Positions 45,681 to 53,881 of a DNA stretch of 64,000 bases are shown here, in pieces. Origin of the DNA: Pseudomonadota bacterium (lineage in GTDB: Bacteria > Pseudomonadota > Alphaproteobacteria > SHVZ01). Every line of letters begins with the position of its first letter. Positions within the stretch are counted from its first letter, which is position 1. The notes below the pieces were generated by a model. That model had not been told where the DNA came from. It saw only the letters and a list, made by a program, of their open reading frames with translations, and ran no database searches. The DNA lies in the NCBI GenBank assembly GCA_016195085.1, contig JACQAG010000022.1, forward strand, positions 74,700 to 138,699, read 5' to 3'. The position numbers and the translations under genes are program-made.

Positions 45681-45820
45681 TGAGGTCGCCGGGGCTTCTA
45701 GCACGTACTATGGTATGCACTCAACCTAGTTGCGATTAAGAATTATAAACTAGGAAAAGTGGCAGGAACCCTTTGCTTGACAGCGACCGGCCGAAGACCC
45801 GGGCCGATCATGCGGACCCG

Positions 45821-45844
45821 TGCGGGCGGCCGATGCCGCCCGTA
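45821..45844 (-). terminator. Hairpin downstream of the six-enzyme operon (no T run)
   Basis: TGCGGGCGGC and GCCGCCCGTA form a 10-base stem (one G-T pair) around a CGAT loop. It lies about 70 bases beyond the stop of the nucleoside hydrolase, the last gene of the minus-strand operon. The lack of a T run makes it a processing or Rho-assisted site at best. Confidence 0.35.
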
Positions 45845-45912
45845 TTGGCTCGGACGGATTCGATATTCCCTGCGGGATATGTCCAGCGGGTCAGAGCGCG
45901 CCCGCTTCCCCC

Positions 45913-46851
45913 TCAGCTAAGCGCCGTCTTCAGCATCCTCAGAAACGCCTTGGTGTCGGCGCGGCGAATGACGCGCGCGTTCGGCATCTTCTCCGGCCAG
46001 CGCGTTCCAAGCCGGGGCGGGTGAATCGAGGAGAAGCCGCGGGTGAGCTCGCCTTGCACTTCGACGTCGACGACGCAGTCGTCGCTCTCCAGGATCAGGC
46101 GTTCATCGATGGCGCAGGCGCAGGTCAGGGAATCCGGATGGGTGCTGATCGGCTTGCCGTAACGGGCGAGCGCCTGCGCCCGGGGCTCACGTGTGACGGT
46201 CATGAAGAACTTGGACAGGGGCGTGTCCAGCGCTTCGATCTCGGCGATCTCCTCGGCATCGAAGGCACCCGACCTCAAAGTCAGTGTCCAGGTGGAGATC
46301 GTCATCTTGAAGCCGGCATTGAGCACAATCTTGGCGGCCTCCGGATCGACGTAGAAATTGAATTCGGCCGTCGGCGTGACGTTGCCGATGGCACTGTCGG
46401 TGCCCCCCATGATCCAGAGGTGACGGACCGCGCCTGCGATGCGCGGCTCCATCACCACGGCGGCCGCGATGTTGGTGAGCGGGGCTTGGGCGAGGATGCT
46501 GACCTCGCCCGGTCGCGCCATCACCCGGTCGATGATCGCGGCCACCGCATGCGTCGTCTCCGCCCGCTGCGCTGCTTTGGGAAAATTGGCATCGCTCATG
46601 CCGTCTTTGCCGTGAAAGAGCGCCGGCACCCATTTGCGCAGCATGGGGCGCGGACAACCGGGGTAGACCGGGACCGTGCCGCCGCGCCCGGCCTTCTCGA
46701 TGGCGATGAGCGCGTTGTCGATCTGCTGCTGGAAGTCGACATTGCCGTTGCAGATGGTGACGGCCTCGAGCGTGACGCCGGGGTGCTTGAGGGCCAGCAG
46801 CAGCGAGAAGGTGTCGTCGCCGGCGGTGTCGGTGTCGATGATGAGACGCAT
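45913..46851 (-). CDS. Inosine/uridine-preferring nucleoside hydrolase family protein
   Basis: Members cleave the N-glycosidic bond of ribonucleosides, using a bound calcium. The 312-residue protein has the signature LIIDTDTAGDDTFSLLLAL at the N-terminus, AQAPLTNIAAAV near residue 123, IMGGTDSAIGNVTPTAEFNF near 148 with the following YVDPEAA, and a C-terminal THPDSLTCACAID. Metal and ribose-binding Asp, Asn and Glu residues are in place. It is the last gene of the GntR-linked operon, 33 bases after the cupin gene. The base released and sugar acted on are unknown. Confidence 0.9.
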   Translation of the reverse strand: MRLIIDTDTAGDDTFSLLLALKHPGVTLEAVTICNGNVDFQQQIDNALIAIEKAGRGGTVPVYPGCPRPMLRKWVPALFHGKDGMSDANFPKAAQRAETTHAVAAIIDRVMARPGEVSILAQAPLTNIAAAVVMEPRIAGAVRHLWIMGGTDSAIGNVTPTAEFNFYVDPEAAKIVLNAGFKMTISTWTLTLRSGAFDAEEIAEIEALDTPLSKFFMTVTREPRAQALARYGKPISTHPDSLTCACAIDERLILESDDCVVDVEVQGELTRGFSSIHPPRLGTRWPEKMPNARVIRRADTKAFLRMLKTALS

Positions 46852-46884
46852 GCGAGCGCTCCAGATGCTGCGGAGAAGGCGTCG

Positions 46885-47832
46885 CTACTCCAGGAAGCTG
46901 AATCCCATGGTGCGGGCATGGTAGTAGAGGCCGCCATCCTGCACGATGAGGAAGAGCGCGCGCCCGTCGCCAGCATTGTGATGGGAGTGGGGCAGGCCCG
47001 GCGGCGTCACCATCGTCGCCCCCTCCAGCCACTCGCAGCGTTCCGCTCCGACCATGGAATGGCAGCGCTTGCCCTTGACGATGAGGGTGGTGGCCGCCGA
47101 GTTGTGCCGGTGCGCGCGCTGATGCGTTGCCGCGGGCAGCGAGTTCAACGACAAGGTCAGCGTCGGCATGATGTTGCGGCTGGCTTCTTGCCGGTCGGAG
47201 GAGAAAATAACGGCGATGCCGGAGGTCGCCTCGTTCGCTGATGCTTCGTAGATGAGGTCGATCTGACGGGCGATCTCGGCCGCCGGGTAGTGCACTGGTT
47301 CGATCGGCGCGTTTCTGCCCGTCGTCGGCCGCAGCCGATCGAAGGCCAGCTGCGGCTCGTTGCTGACGGTCCACAGCACGGCATGCTCGGACCCGGCGGT
47401 ATGATCGCCCGGCTGCCCGCCCGGCAGCAGGAACACGTCGCCGACGCTCCAGCTGATCGCTTCCTGGCCGCTACGGCTCATGCCGTTTCCGGCGATCACG
47501 TACCAGATCGAGCCTGTGGCGATCGATTCCGAGCGCAAGGTCTTGCCCGCGGGAATACCGGCGTAGCGCGCCAGCATGAGGGGCGTGGTGGCCGGGAACG
47601 GACAGTCGAGCTCTGCCGATTGATCGCAGGCGAAGAAGCGCGCCTTCCTGCCGGGGGCGGAGGCTGCCTCGAATTCCGCATGGAAACTGCGGGCCGGCAC
47701 CGGGGTGAGCTTTACGTTGAAGGCATTGCCCGAATTGAAGAAGCGCGCGCGCCCCGCCGCCGGGCTCTCCGGTGCGAGCGGCTTTTGCGCCGACATATCC
47801 GCCATGTCCGGCTTTTCGGCTTGCGTCGTCAT
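46885..47832 (-). CDS. Two-domain cupin protein, gentisate dioxygenase-like
   Basis: The 315-residue protein has two cupin barrels. The first contains GSIWYVIAGNGMSRSG and VGDVFLLPGG without a full histidine set; the second has HQRAHRHNSAATTLIVKGKR near residue 216 and TPPGLPHSHHNAG near 278, which could hold iron. Related proteins open aromatic rings or modify small acids, but ring cleavage is only one option here. The ATG at 47832 is preceded by GAGAGG, 3 bases away. It sits 22 bases after the M20 hydrolase gene. Confidence 0.82.
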   Translation of the reverse strand: MTTQAEKPDMADMSAQKPLAPESPAAGRARFFNSGNAFNVKLTPVPARSFHAEFEAASAPGRKARFFACDQSAELDCPFPATTPLMLARYAGIPAGKTLRSESIATGSIWYVIAGNGMSRSGQEAISWSVGDVFLLPGGQPGDHTAGSEHAVLWTVSNEPQLAFDRLRPTTGRNAPIEPVHYPAAEIARQIDLIYEASANEATSGIAVIFSSDRQEASRNIMPTLTLSLNSLPAATHQRAHRHNSAATTLIVKGKRCHSMVGAERCEWLEGATMVTPPGLPHSHHNAGDGRALFLIVQDGGLYYHARTMGFSFLE

Positions 47833-47854
47833 AGTCCTCTCGTTTTCACGTGGG

Positions 47855-49129
47855 TCATTGCCACAGCAGCTCCGCGAGGCTGGCGGCGAGCACGGCGGCG
47901 CCGGCGCCGACATGCTCGCATTCGGCCCACTCGGCCTCGGCATGGCTGATGCCGCTGCGGCAGGGGATGAAGATCATCGCGCTCGGGCAGAGCGTCGCCA
48001 AATGCCGGGCGTCGTGACCTGCGGCCGAGAAGAGACGCATGCTGGGATAGCCGCAAGCCGCGGCAACCCGCTCGATGCGCGCCTGCAGCGCCGGGTCGAA
48101 ATCGTTCGAAGGGGCATCCACCAACGGCGTCACCGTCACTGCGCACGGGGCGGCCTCACGCCGGCAAACCGTGCCGAAGCGCTCGCCCAGCGCCGTGAGG
48201 ACGCCGTCGTCGGGATGGCGCAGGTCGGCGCTGAACGTCACCCGCGCCGGAACCACCGAAGGCGCGTTCGGCTCGACGCGGAGGCGTCCGATGGTGAACT
48301 TGACCAAGCCGTCGTGGTCGCCGAGCTCGACCGCGAGCGCGCCTGCCATACGCGCGAAGACGGCGACCGCGTCTCGGCGCTCGCCCATGGGCATCGTGCC
48401 GGCATGGCCCTCGCAACCCTCGATCACCGTCTCGAAGGTCTTCTTGCCTTGGATGCCGGTGACGATGCCGATGAGCCGGTTCTCGGCTTCGAGGATCGGT
48501 CCTTGCTCGATATGGGCCTCGAGATAGGCGAAGGCGGGAAAGCCGAGGGGCCGGCGCGGCAAGCCGGGGAAGGCGGCATGCAGCGCATCGAGCGCCCCGC
48601 CGGCGCTGACCCCTTCGGCGTCGACCGCGGCCCTGATCCGGTCCAGCGAGCGCAGGCCGGCGAACGCCTCGGAGCCCATCATGCCTGACGCAAAGCGCGA
48701 GCCTTCTTCATTCATCCAAGCGACGACGATGAGGTCGCGCATGGGGCGCCGTCCCTGCTCGGCGAGGGCAGTGGCCGTCTCCAGCGCCGCCAGCACGCCA
48801 TAGACGCCGTCGAAGCGGCCGCCGGTCGGCTGCGTGTCGAGATGGCTGCCGGCCAGCACCGGCGCCGCCGCGCGATCGGCGCCTGGGAGCGCCAGGAACA
48901 GGTTGCCGGCGGCGTCGGTCGAGGGCTCGAGCCCTGCTTGCCCGGCCCAGCCGATCACCATCCGCCACGCCTCGATCTCGGGCGCGCTCAGAGCCGGGCG
49001 ATTCACGCCGCCCTTGGCCGTGGCACCGATCTTTGCAAGCGCCATCAGCCGGCTCCACAGCCGCGCCGTGTCGGTCTTCACGCGCCGGAGATCCGATGCC
49101 GGCTCACCCTTCGCACTCTTCGCCTTCAT
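47855..49129 (-). CDS. M20-family Zn hydrolase, N-carbamoyl-amino acid/allantoate amidohydrolase-like
   Basis: Relatives remove carbamoyl or similar groups from N-carbamoyl amino acids, ureidoglycolate or allantoate, releasing ammonia. The 424-residue protein has the two-metal site motifs GSHLDTQPTGGRFDGVYG near residue 93, MNEEGSRF near 139 and AHIEQGPILE near 210, the dimer-domain segment EGHAGTMPM near 243, and the C-terminal SAAGHDARHL and PCRSGISHAEAEW. It lies 7 bases after the alpha/beta hydrolase gene in the same operon. Confidence 0.9.
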   Translation of the reverse strand: MKAKSAKGEPASDLRRVKTDTARLWSRLMALAKIGATAKGGVNRPALSAPEIEAWRMVIGWAGQAGLEPSTDAAGNLFLALPGADRAAAPVLAGSHLDTQPTGGRFDGVYGVLAALETATALAEQGRRPMRDLIVVAWMNEEGSRFASGMMGSEAFAGLRSLDRIRAAVDAEGVSAGGALDALHAAFPGLPRRPLGFPAFAYLEAHIEQGPILEAENRLIGIVTGIQGKKTFETVIEGCEGHAGTMPMGERRDAVAVFARMAGALAVELGDHDGLVKFTIGRLRVEPNAPSVVPARVTFSADLRHPDDGVLTALGERFGTVCRREAAPCAVTVTPLVDAPSNDFDPALQARIERVAAACGYPSMRLFSAAGHDARHLATLCPSAMIFIPCRSGISHAEAEWAECEHVGAGAAVLAASLAELLWQ

Positions 49130-49136
49130 CGGGCCA

Positions 49137-50015
49137 TCACTTGGTTCGCATGATCTCGCCGGCGATCGCGCGCGCGTCGCGCACCGTCCATCGGCCGGCC
49201 TCGACTTGGGCCAGGAACTCCGCCAGCAGGCCGTTGAACAGAGCCGGCTCCTCCAGATTGAGCGTATGGCCCGTCTTCGGCAGTACCGCGAGCCCGCACG
49301 CCGGGATCGTCTTCTTCAAGAAAATGCCGGGCTGCAGGCAGTGATCGTCCTCGTCGCCGACCACAACCAGGGTCGGCACCGGCATCTGCTTCAGCTCCGC
49401 CTCGAGGTCGTAGAAGGAAGGCCGGCGCGCCTGCACGCCGCGCATGGTCAAGGCGGCGCCGACATCGGAGTGGGTGGCGAGCCGGTCGGCGAATTCCTGC
49501 CAGCCGCGCGGGTCCTTGTTCTGGAACTGCACGCGGCTGGCGCCGAGCGCGTAGACCTTGGCGAACGCCTTGGCGCCCAACCGCTCGAAATTGTCGGCCA
49601 CCTCGAGGGAGACCTTGCGGAAATACTCCTCATACGGCTTCTCGCAGCCGTAGCCGGCGCCGGCCACGGTCAGCGACAAGGCGCGCGTGGCATGGCCGAG
49701 GCCGAAATGCACCGTGGCGAAGCCGCCCATGGATAGGCCGACGATGTGTGCCTTGGCGATGCCGAGGCCGTCCAAAACGGCGACCGCATCGCTGACCGCC
49801 TTTGCTTGCGAGTAGGCCTCGAGGTTGGCCGGCACGTCCGAGGGCGGATAGCCCCGCGCCGCGTAGGTGATGCAGCGGTAGCGGTGGCCGAAGAAGCGCA
49901 GCTGCGGTTCCCAGCTCGCGTGGTTGCCGCCGAACTCGTGGATGAACAGGATCGCCGTGCCGGTGCCGGCCTCCTCGACGTGGAGACGGATGCCATCGGC
50001 GGCGGTGATGTTCAT
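49137..50015 (-). CDS. Alpha/beta hydrolase
   Basis: The 292-residue protein has the oxyanion segment FIHEFGGNHASW near residue 25, nucleophile elbow VGLSMGGFA near 93, an acid residue in VVGDEDDHC near 222 and the catalytic histidine in KTGHTLNLEEP near 250. The fold is shared by esterases, lactonases and C-C hydrolases, so the substrate is open. The ATG at 50015 is preceded by GAGGAGCTGCACCC. It is 17 bases after the aminotransferase gene. Confidence 0.9.
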   Translation of the reverse strand: MNITAADGIRLHVEEAGTGTAILFIHEFGGNHASWEPQLRFFGHRYRCITYAARGYPPSDVPANLEAYSQAKAVSDAVAVLDGLGIAKAHIVGLSMGGFATVHFGLGHATRALSLTVAGAGYGCEKPYEEYFRKVSLEVADNFERLGAKAFAKVYALGASRVQFQNKDPRGWQEFADRLATHSDVGAALTMRGVQARRPSFYDLEAELKQMPVPTLVVVGDEDDHCLQPGIFLKKTIPACGLAVLPKTGHTLNLEEPALFNGLLAEFLAQVEAGRWTVRDARAIAGEIMRTK

Positions 50016-50032
50016 GGGTGCAGCTCCTCGCC

Positions 50033-51163
50033 TCAGAATTGCGGCGGCAACTCGTTCAGGCTGCGCGCCTTGACGATCATATCCGGCAATAGCGCGCAGA
50101 AGCGATCCGCCCACGCCCGCGGCACCGAGGTGCTGACCTTGACGAACCGGTCGCCGAAGCGCTCCGTGTGATAACCGCCGTGCCGGATCATGATGCCCTC
50201 GCGGCGATAGCATTCGACCAGCGCTTCTGGGCGAATGTTGGCGCCTACGGTCTCCAGGACGAGGAAGTTGCCGTGCGAGGGGTAGACGGGGAGCGACAGG
50301 CCGGCGATCCCGGCGGCCTTCTTGATCGCTAGCTTGTTGTCACGGTCGATTCTGCGCACGGTCCGCATCCACTCGGACTTGACCGCGAGGCCGGCGGCAG
50401 CCGCCCGTTGGGCGACGACGCTGGCGCCGAGCACGCCGGTGGTCCATTTTGAAATCTTGTCGAGGAGGGGCGGGGCGGCGACGAGCGCACCCACCCGAAG
50501 GCCGGCGAGGCCAAGCCATTTGGAGAAGCTGACAGTGACGACCGTGCCTTCCGGGGCCACGTGGAGGGCCGGCACGTGGCCATCGGCGAAATCCCGATAG
50601 GTGCAGTCATGCACCAGGAGGGCGCCGCTCGTCTTGGCGATCTCGGCAAAACTCTCGATCTCCGCTCGCGTGTGGCAGCTGCCAAGCGGATTGTTGGGAT
50701 CGACGAGATAGATGATCGCTGTCCGCACGTCCACATGGCGGCGCAAGAGGTCGGGCGTCAACCGATAGCCGATCGAGGCGTCATAGATCGGTATTTCAAT
50801 CACCTCCGCACCCTGCTGGCGGGCAAAGAGGCAAGGCCACTTCCAGGTTGGGTCGGTGGTGACGAGGGTGGTGCCGGGTCGGCAAAAAGCCCGGCAGATC
50901 ATTGCCAGCGCGTTGACCCCGCCCTCCGTCACCAATGCCTCCGCCTCCGGCGCGCCGAGATCGGCGGCAATCGCCAGGCGCAGCGCCTCGAAGCCCATGG
51001 GCGGCGCGTAGGCATTGTATTCGCCGGACTCAATCGAGCGGAGCATCGCTTCGCGGACGGCCGGATGCGCCGGAATGTGGTTGGTGTTCTGGCCTAGCCA
51101 GCAGAGGCCGGGCGTGGCGAAGAGATCGTCGAAATAGCGGTTGCGGGTGCGGGCGTCCGACAT
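50033..51163 (-). CDS. PLP-dependent aminotransferase, class I/II (HisC-like)
   Basis: The 376-residue enzyme has the fold type I motifs YNAYAPPMGFEALRLAIA near residue 49, DPNNPLGSC near 153, the PLP-binding aspartate in LLVHDCTYRDF, and the Schiff-base lysine in SFSKWLGLAGLRVG near residue 214. It resembles histidinol-phosphate-type aminotransferases but is not in a histidine operon, so an amino acid or amine of the local pathway is likelier. It lies 29 bases after the SDR gene. Confidence 0.9.
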   Translation of the reverse strand: MSDARTRNRYFDDLFATPGLCWLGQNTNHIPAHPAVREAMLRSIESGEYNAYAPPMGFEALRLAIAADLGAPEAEALVTEGGVNALAMICRAFCRPGTTLVTTDPTWKWPCLFARQQGAEVIEIPIYDASIGYRLTPDLLRRHVDVRTAIIYLVDPNNPLGSCHTRAEIESFAEIAKTSGALLVHDCTYRDFADGHVPALHVAPEGTVVTVSFSKWLGLAGLRVGALVAAPPLLDKISKWTTGVLGASVVAQRAAAAGLAVKSEWMRTVRRIDRDNKLAIKKAAGIAGLSLPVYPSHGNFLVLETVGANIRPEALVECYRREGIMIRHGGYHTERFGDRFVKVSTSVPRAWADRFCALLPDMIVKARSLNELPPQF

Positions 51164-51192
51164 CGATCGCGTCCAGTGCCGTCACTTCGCCC

Positions 51193-51972
51193 TTAGATCA
51201 CCGATCCGCGGGCGGAGATACCCCCGTCGATGGTGACAACGGAGCCGGTGATGTAGCCGGCCTTGGGCGAGGCGAGGAACGCCAGCAGATCGGCCACCTC
51301 CTCCGAAGTCGCGGGCCGGCCGCCGGGATATTTCTGGAACAGCTCCTCCCAACGTTCCTCGTCGCCCAGCATGTCGATTGCCTTGCGCCGCATGATCTTC
51401 AGCATGCGGTCGGTGGCCACCGGGCCCGGGTTGACGCCGACGACGCGCACACCGTGGTTGAGGCTGGCGCCGCCGAGCGCCTTGGTGAACGCCATCAGCG
51501 CGGCATTCCCGGTGCTGCCGGCGATGTAGCCTGCATCCCAGTTCTCGCCGGAATTGCCGATGACATTGATGATGACGCCGTCGCGGCCGCGCATGCGGCC
51601 ATAGAGCGCGCGGGTCAGCGTGATGTAGCCGAACACCTTGAGGTCGAATCCGCGCCGCCAGGCCGCATCGTCGACCTTGTCGAGGGAGCCGACCGGAATA
51701 TCCCCGGCATTATTGATGAGAACGTCCACCTCGCCGACCTCGGCGGCGAGGCGCTCCATGGCTTGCGTGCTCGAGAGGTCGAGGGGGTAGACGCCGACTT
51801 TGACGCCGTGGGCGGTCTTGATCTCGTTTGCGGCGGCGCGGAGAGCAACGCCGTTTCGGGCGGCGAGATGCAGGTTGCAACCTTCTTCAGCGAAAGTGCG
51901 CGCGGTGGCGAGGCCAATTCCTTTCGAGGCGCCGGTGATGACGACGCTCTTGCCGGTGAGATTGAGCTGCAA
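51193..51972 (-). CDS. SDR-family oxidoreductase lacking the catalytic lysine
   Basis: The 259-residue protein has the cofactor motif TGASKGIG near residue 13, NNAGD near 88 and a C-terminal ITGSVVTIDGGISARG. In the active-site region it reads NSGENWDAGYIAGSTGNAAL: the tyrosine is present, but serine stands where YxxxK has lysine. Catalysis may therefore differ from classical SDRs. The start is a TTG at 51972 with AGGAG 6 bases upstream. It is the first gene of the six-enzyme operon, driven by the promoter at 52001-52030. Confidence 0.88.
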   Translation of the reverse strand: MQLNLTGKSVVITGASKGIGLATARTFAEEGCNLHLAARNGVALRAAANEIKTAHGVKVGVYPLDLSSTQAMERLAAEVGEVDVLINNAGDIPVGSLDKVDDAAWRRGFDLKVFGYITLTRALYGRMRGRDGVIINVIGNSGENWDAGYIAGSTGNAALMAFTKALGGASLNHGVRVVGVNPGPVATDRMLKIMRRKAIDMLGDEERWEELFQKYPGGRPATSEEVADLLAFLASPKAGYITGSVVTIDGGISARGSVI

Positions 51973-52000
51973 CGGAGGCTCCTAGAGAGGTGAAGTCGAA

Positions 52001-52030
52001 ATTATACATAGAGTCACTTTTTGTATACAA
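52001..52030 (-). promoter_or_regulatory. Promoter of the six-enzyme operon, overlapped by operator 1
   Basis: On the minus strand, TTGTAT (52030-52025) is followed 18 bases later by a perfect TATAAT (52006-52001). The -35 box is one half of the palindrome TTGTATACAA at 52021-52030. A bound repressor would therefore block the polymerase. Transcription would start near 51994, just before the SDR gene. Confidence 0.7.
52021..52030. promoter_or_regulatory. GntR-family operator 1, TTGTATACAA
   Basis: This perfect 10-base palindrome lies between gntR and the SDR gene. Its form matches the TNGTATACNA-like sites used by FCD-type GntR regulators. A close variant lies on the other side of gntR at 52761. 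Confidence 0.65.
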
Positions 52031-52046
52031 CATTTTCATCCATGTC

Positions 52047-52742
52047 TCAGTCGAAGGCGGCGATGAAGTCCGAGACGTCGTCGCCGAGGAGCGTGAGATG
52101 GTCGCGCATGGCCTGATGGGCGCGCTCGCAGTCATGGGCGAAGATCGCGTTCATCACCTCCTCATGCTCGCAGATGGTGTCGGCGATGCGCCCAGGCATA
52201 TAGGTAACGCGGCGACGGTAGGCGCCGATGCGGTTGCGCAACGCCCGGGTCTGTTCGGCCACGTATTCGTTCCTCGATGCCTCGTAGATCGCCTCGTGGA
52301 ACGCCACGTTCACGTCGTAGAATCGATCGGGATCGTCGGTTTCGGCGGATTCCTGCAGTTTCCGATGGATTTCTTCGATTTTGGCCCGCTGCTCGCTGGT
52401 GAGACGGCGCGCGGCTAGACGCGCGCAAAGGCCTTCGAGCTCGGCCATGACTTGGAACATTTCGATCAGCCTATTGACGCCGATCGAGCGGACGATCACC
52501 CCCTGTCGCCCGCGCAGCTCTACGAGCCCACTCGCCGCAAGCAGCCTGAACGCCTCGCGCACCGGCGTGCGCGAGACACCGCAGCGCGATGCGATCTCCT
52601 GCTCGTCGAGACGCGCGCCCGGCGCCAGCTTGCCGTCGACGATCTCGCGCTCGAGACGCCGATGCAGGTCATCGGCCAGGGTCTTGCCTGCCTGTTCTTT
52701 AGGCAGAGCCGGTGCCATGGAGGGTTTTTTCAAGGCATTCAT
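52047..52742 (-). CDS. GntR-family transcriptional regulator with FCD domain
   Basis: The 231-residue protein has an N-terminal winged helix (LDEQEIASRCGVSRTPVREA near residue 45, then RGRQGVIVRS) and a C-terminal FCD ligand domain. The FCD metal ligands are visible: FHEAIYEASR near residue 147, then EHEEVMNAIF and RDHLTLLG. It is therefore likely to bind an acid or similar metabolite through a metal ion. TTGTATAC-like sites on both flanks suggest that it controls itself, the six-enzyme operon and the aldolase-importer operon. Confidence 0.92.
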   Translation of the reverse strand: MNALKKPSMAPALPKEQAGKTLADDLHRRLEREIVDGKLAPGARLDEQEIASRCGVSRTPVREAFRLLAASGLVELRGRQGVIVRSIGVNRLIEMFQVMAELEGLCARLAARRLTSEQRAKIEEIHRKLQESAETDDPDRFYDVNVAFHEAIYEASRNEYVAEQTRALRNRIGAYRRRVTYMPGRIADTICEHEEVMNAIFAHDCERAHQAMRDHLTLLGDDVSDFIAAFD

Positions 52743-52760
52743 AATACATCATCTCGATTA

Positions 52761-52771
52761 TTGTATAACAA
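52761..52771. promoter_or_regulatory. GntR-family operator 2, TTGTATAACAA
   Basis: This is an 11-base near-palindrome differing from operator 1 by one extra A. It lies between gntR and the divergent aldolase-importer operon and overlaps the -35 box of the latter. Confidence 0.6.
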
Positions 52772-52789
52772 AGGCGAGGCATGTACCAT
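52761..52789 (+). promoter_or_regulatory. Promoter of the aldolase-importer operon
   Basis: TTGTAT (52761-52766), then 17 bases, then TACCAT (52784-52789). The -35 box is the first half of operator 2, the same arrangement as at the other promoter. The transcript would carry a leader of about 180 bases before the aldolase start; I see no clear structure in it. Confidence 0.55.
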
Positions 52790-52978
52790 AGTCGTGTGCA
52801 CGGGGAGCCCACGGAAACCATGAGCTCCCGTGCATCCCAGTGCCAGCCGGGGCGGCAGATGCACCCGGCGCGGCATGCGGGTTGCGTTGCTCGCGTCGTC
52901 GGGGACGATGGATTTTCCGAGGTACCGGATGGATCGGCGGCAGCTGTGTTTCGTCGGAATGGCCGAAAGCGCCATGAA

Positions 52979-53764
52979 ATGACCGCGGCTCATCTGCGGG
53001 CGCGCCGGCCTCAGACCATCGATCCGGCCGAGTGGGAAGCGCGCGTCGCACTCGCGGCCTGCTATCGCCTGGTGGCCAAGCTCGGCATGGACGATCTCAT
53101 CTACAATCACATCTCTGCCCGGGTCCCCGGCCGTGACGCGCAATTCCTGATCAACCCCTATGGTTTGTTGTTCGAGGAGATCACCGCCTCGAGCCTGGTC
53201 AGGATCGACACCAAGGGCTGCAAGCTCGACGATTCCCCCCATGATGTGAATGTCGCCGCCTTCGTCATCCATGGCGCCGTTCATGCCGGCAGGGCGGATG
53301 CCGGCTGCGTCCTCCATACCCATTCCGACGCCAGCGTCGCCGTTTCAGCGCAACCCGACGGGCTCCTGCCGCTCAGCCAGTTCGCCATGCGCTTCTATCG
53401 CCGCCAGGCCTTCCACGACTATGAGGGGGTGGCGATCGATCTCGATGAGCAGCAACGGCTGGTCAGCGATCTCGGCTCCCACAAGGTGATGTTGATGCGC
53501 AATCACGGCATCCTCACCGTCGGCCGCACGCCGGGCGAAGCCTTCATGCTTCTCTACTACTTCGAACGCGCCGCCGGCATCCAGCTGGCGATGCAGGCGG
53601 CCGCCGCTTCCGGCGTCCCGCCGATCCAGCCTTCGCATGGAGTTTGCGAGCGAGCGGCCCGGCAATTCTGGGAAAACCAGGGCGACATCCGCGTGCCCGG
53701 CGAGCGGGAATGGCCGGCGTTGCTGCGTCAGCTCGATCGTCTCGATGCCTCGTACCGGAGCTGA
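52979..53764 (+). CDS. Class II aldolase/adducin family protein
   Basis: Members cleave or epimerise phosphorylated or free sugars using zinc. The 261-residue protein has the phosphate/substrate loop IYNHISARVPGRD near residue 41, zinc ligands in VLHTHSDASVA near 105 and RNHGILTVGRTPGEAF near 177. The frame is open from 52781, but the upstream part overlaps the promoter, so the ATG at 52979 is used despite a weak ribosome site. It is the first gene of the plus-strand arm of the GntR cluster, followed by the importer. Confidence 0.85.
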   Translation: MTAAHLRARRPQTIDPAEWEARVALAACYRLVAKLGMDDLIYNHISARVPGRDAQFLINPYGLLFEEITASSLVRIDTKGCKLDDSPHDVNVAAFVIHGAVHAGRADAGCVLHTHSDASVAVSAQPDGLLPLSQFAMRFYRRQAFHDYEGVAIDLDEQQRLVSDLGSHKVMLMRNHGILTVGRTPGEAFMLLYYFERAAGIQLAMQAAAASGVPPIQPSHGVCERAARQFWENQGDIRVPGEREWPALLRQLDRLDASYRS

Positions 53765-53881
53765 TCGGTGCCGCAAGCCTCCCTGCCGCCCCATACCGAG
53801 GGGAACCCGTTCCCTCTACCGGCGAGAGCCCTCGCGGCGAATCCAGCGCAACACCGAAGTGTGGAAGGAGATGATCGAGAG

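Noticed and set aside
45820-47241. 473-codon plus-strand open frame
   Set aside because: It is antisense to the nucleoside hydrolase and cupin genes, which have intact family motifs.
52490-52510. GATCACCCCCTG, similar to part of the palindromic repeat
   Set aside because: Only about a dozen bases match, there is no complementary arm, and it lies within conserved gntR winged-helix codons.
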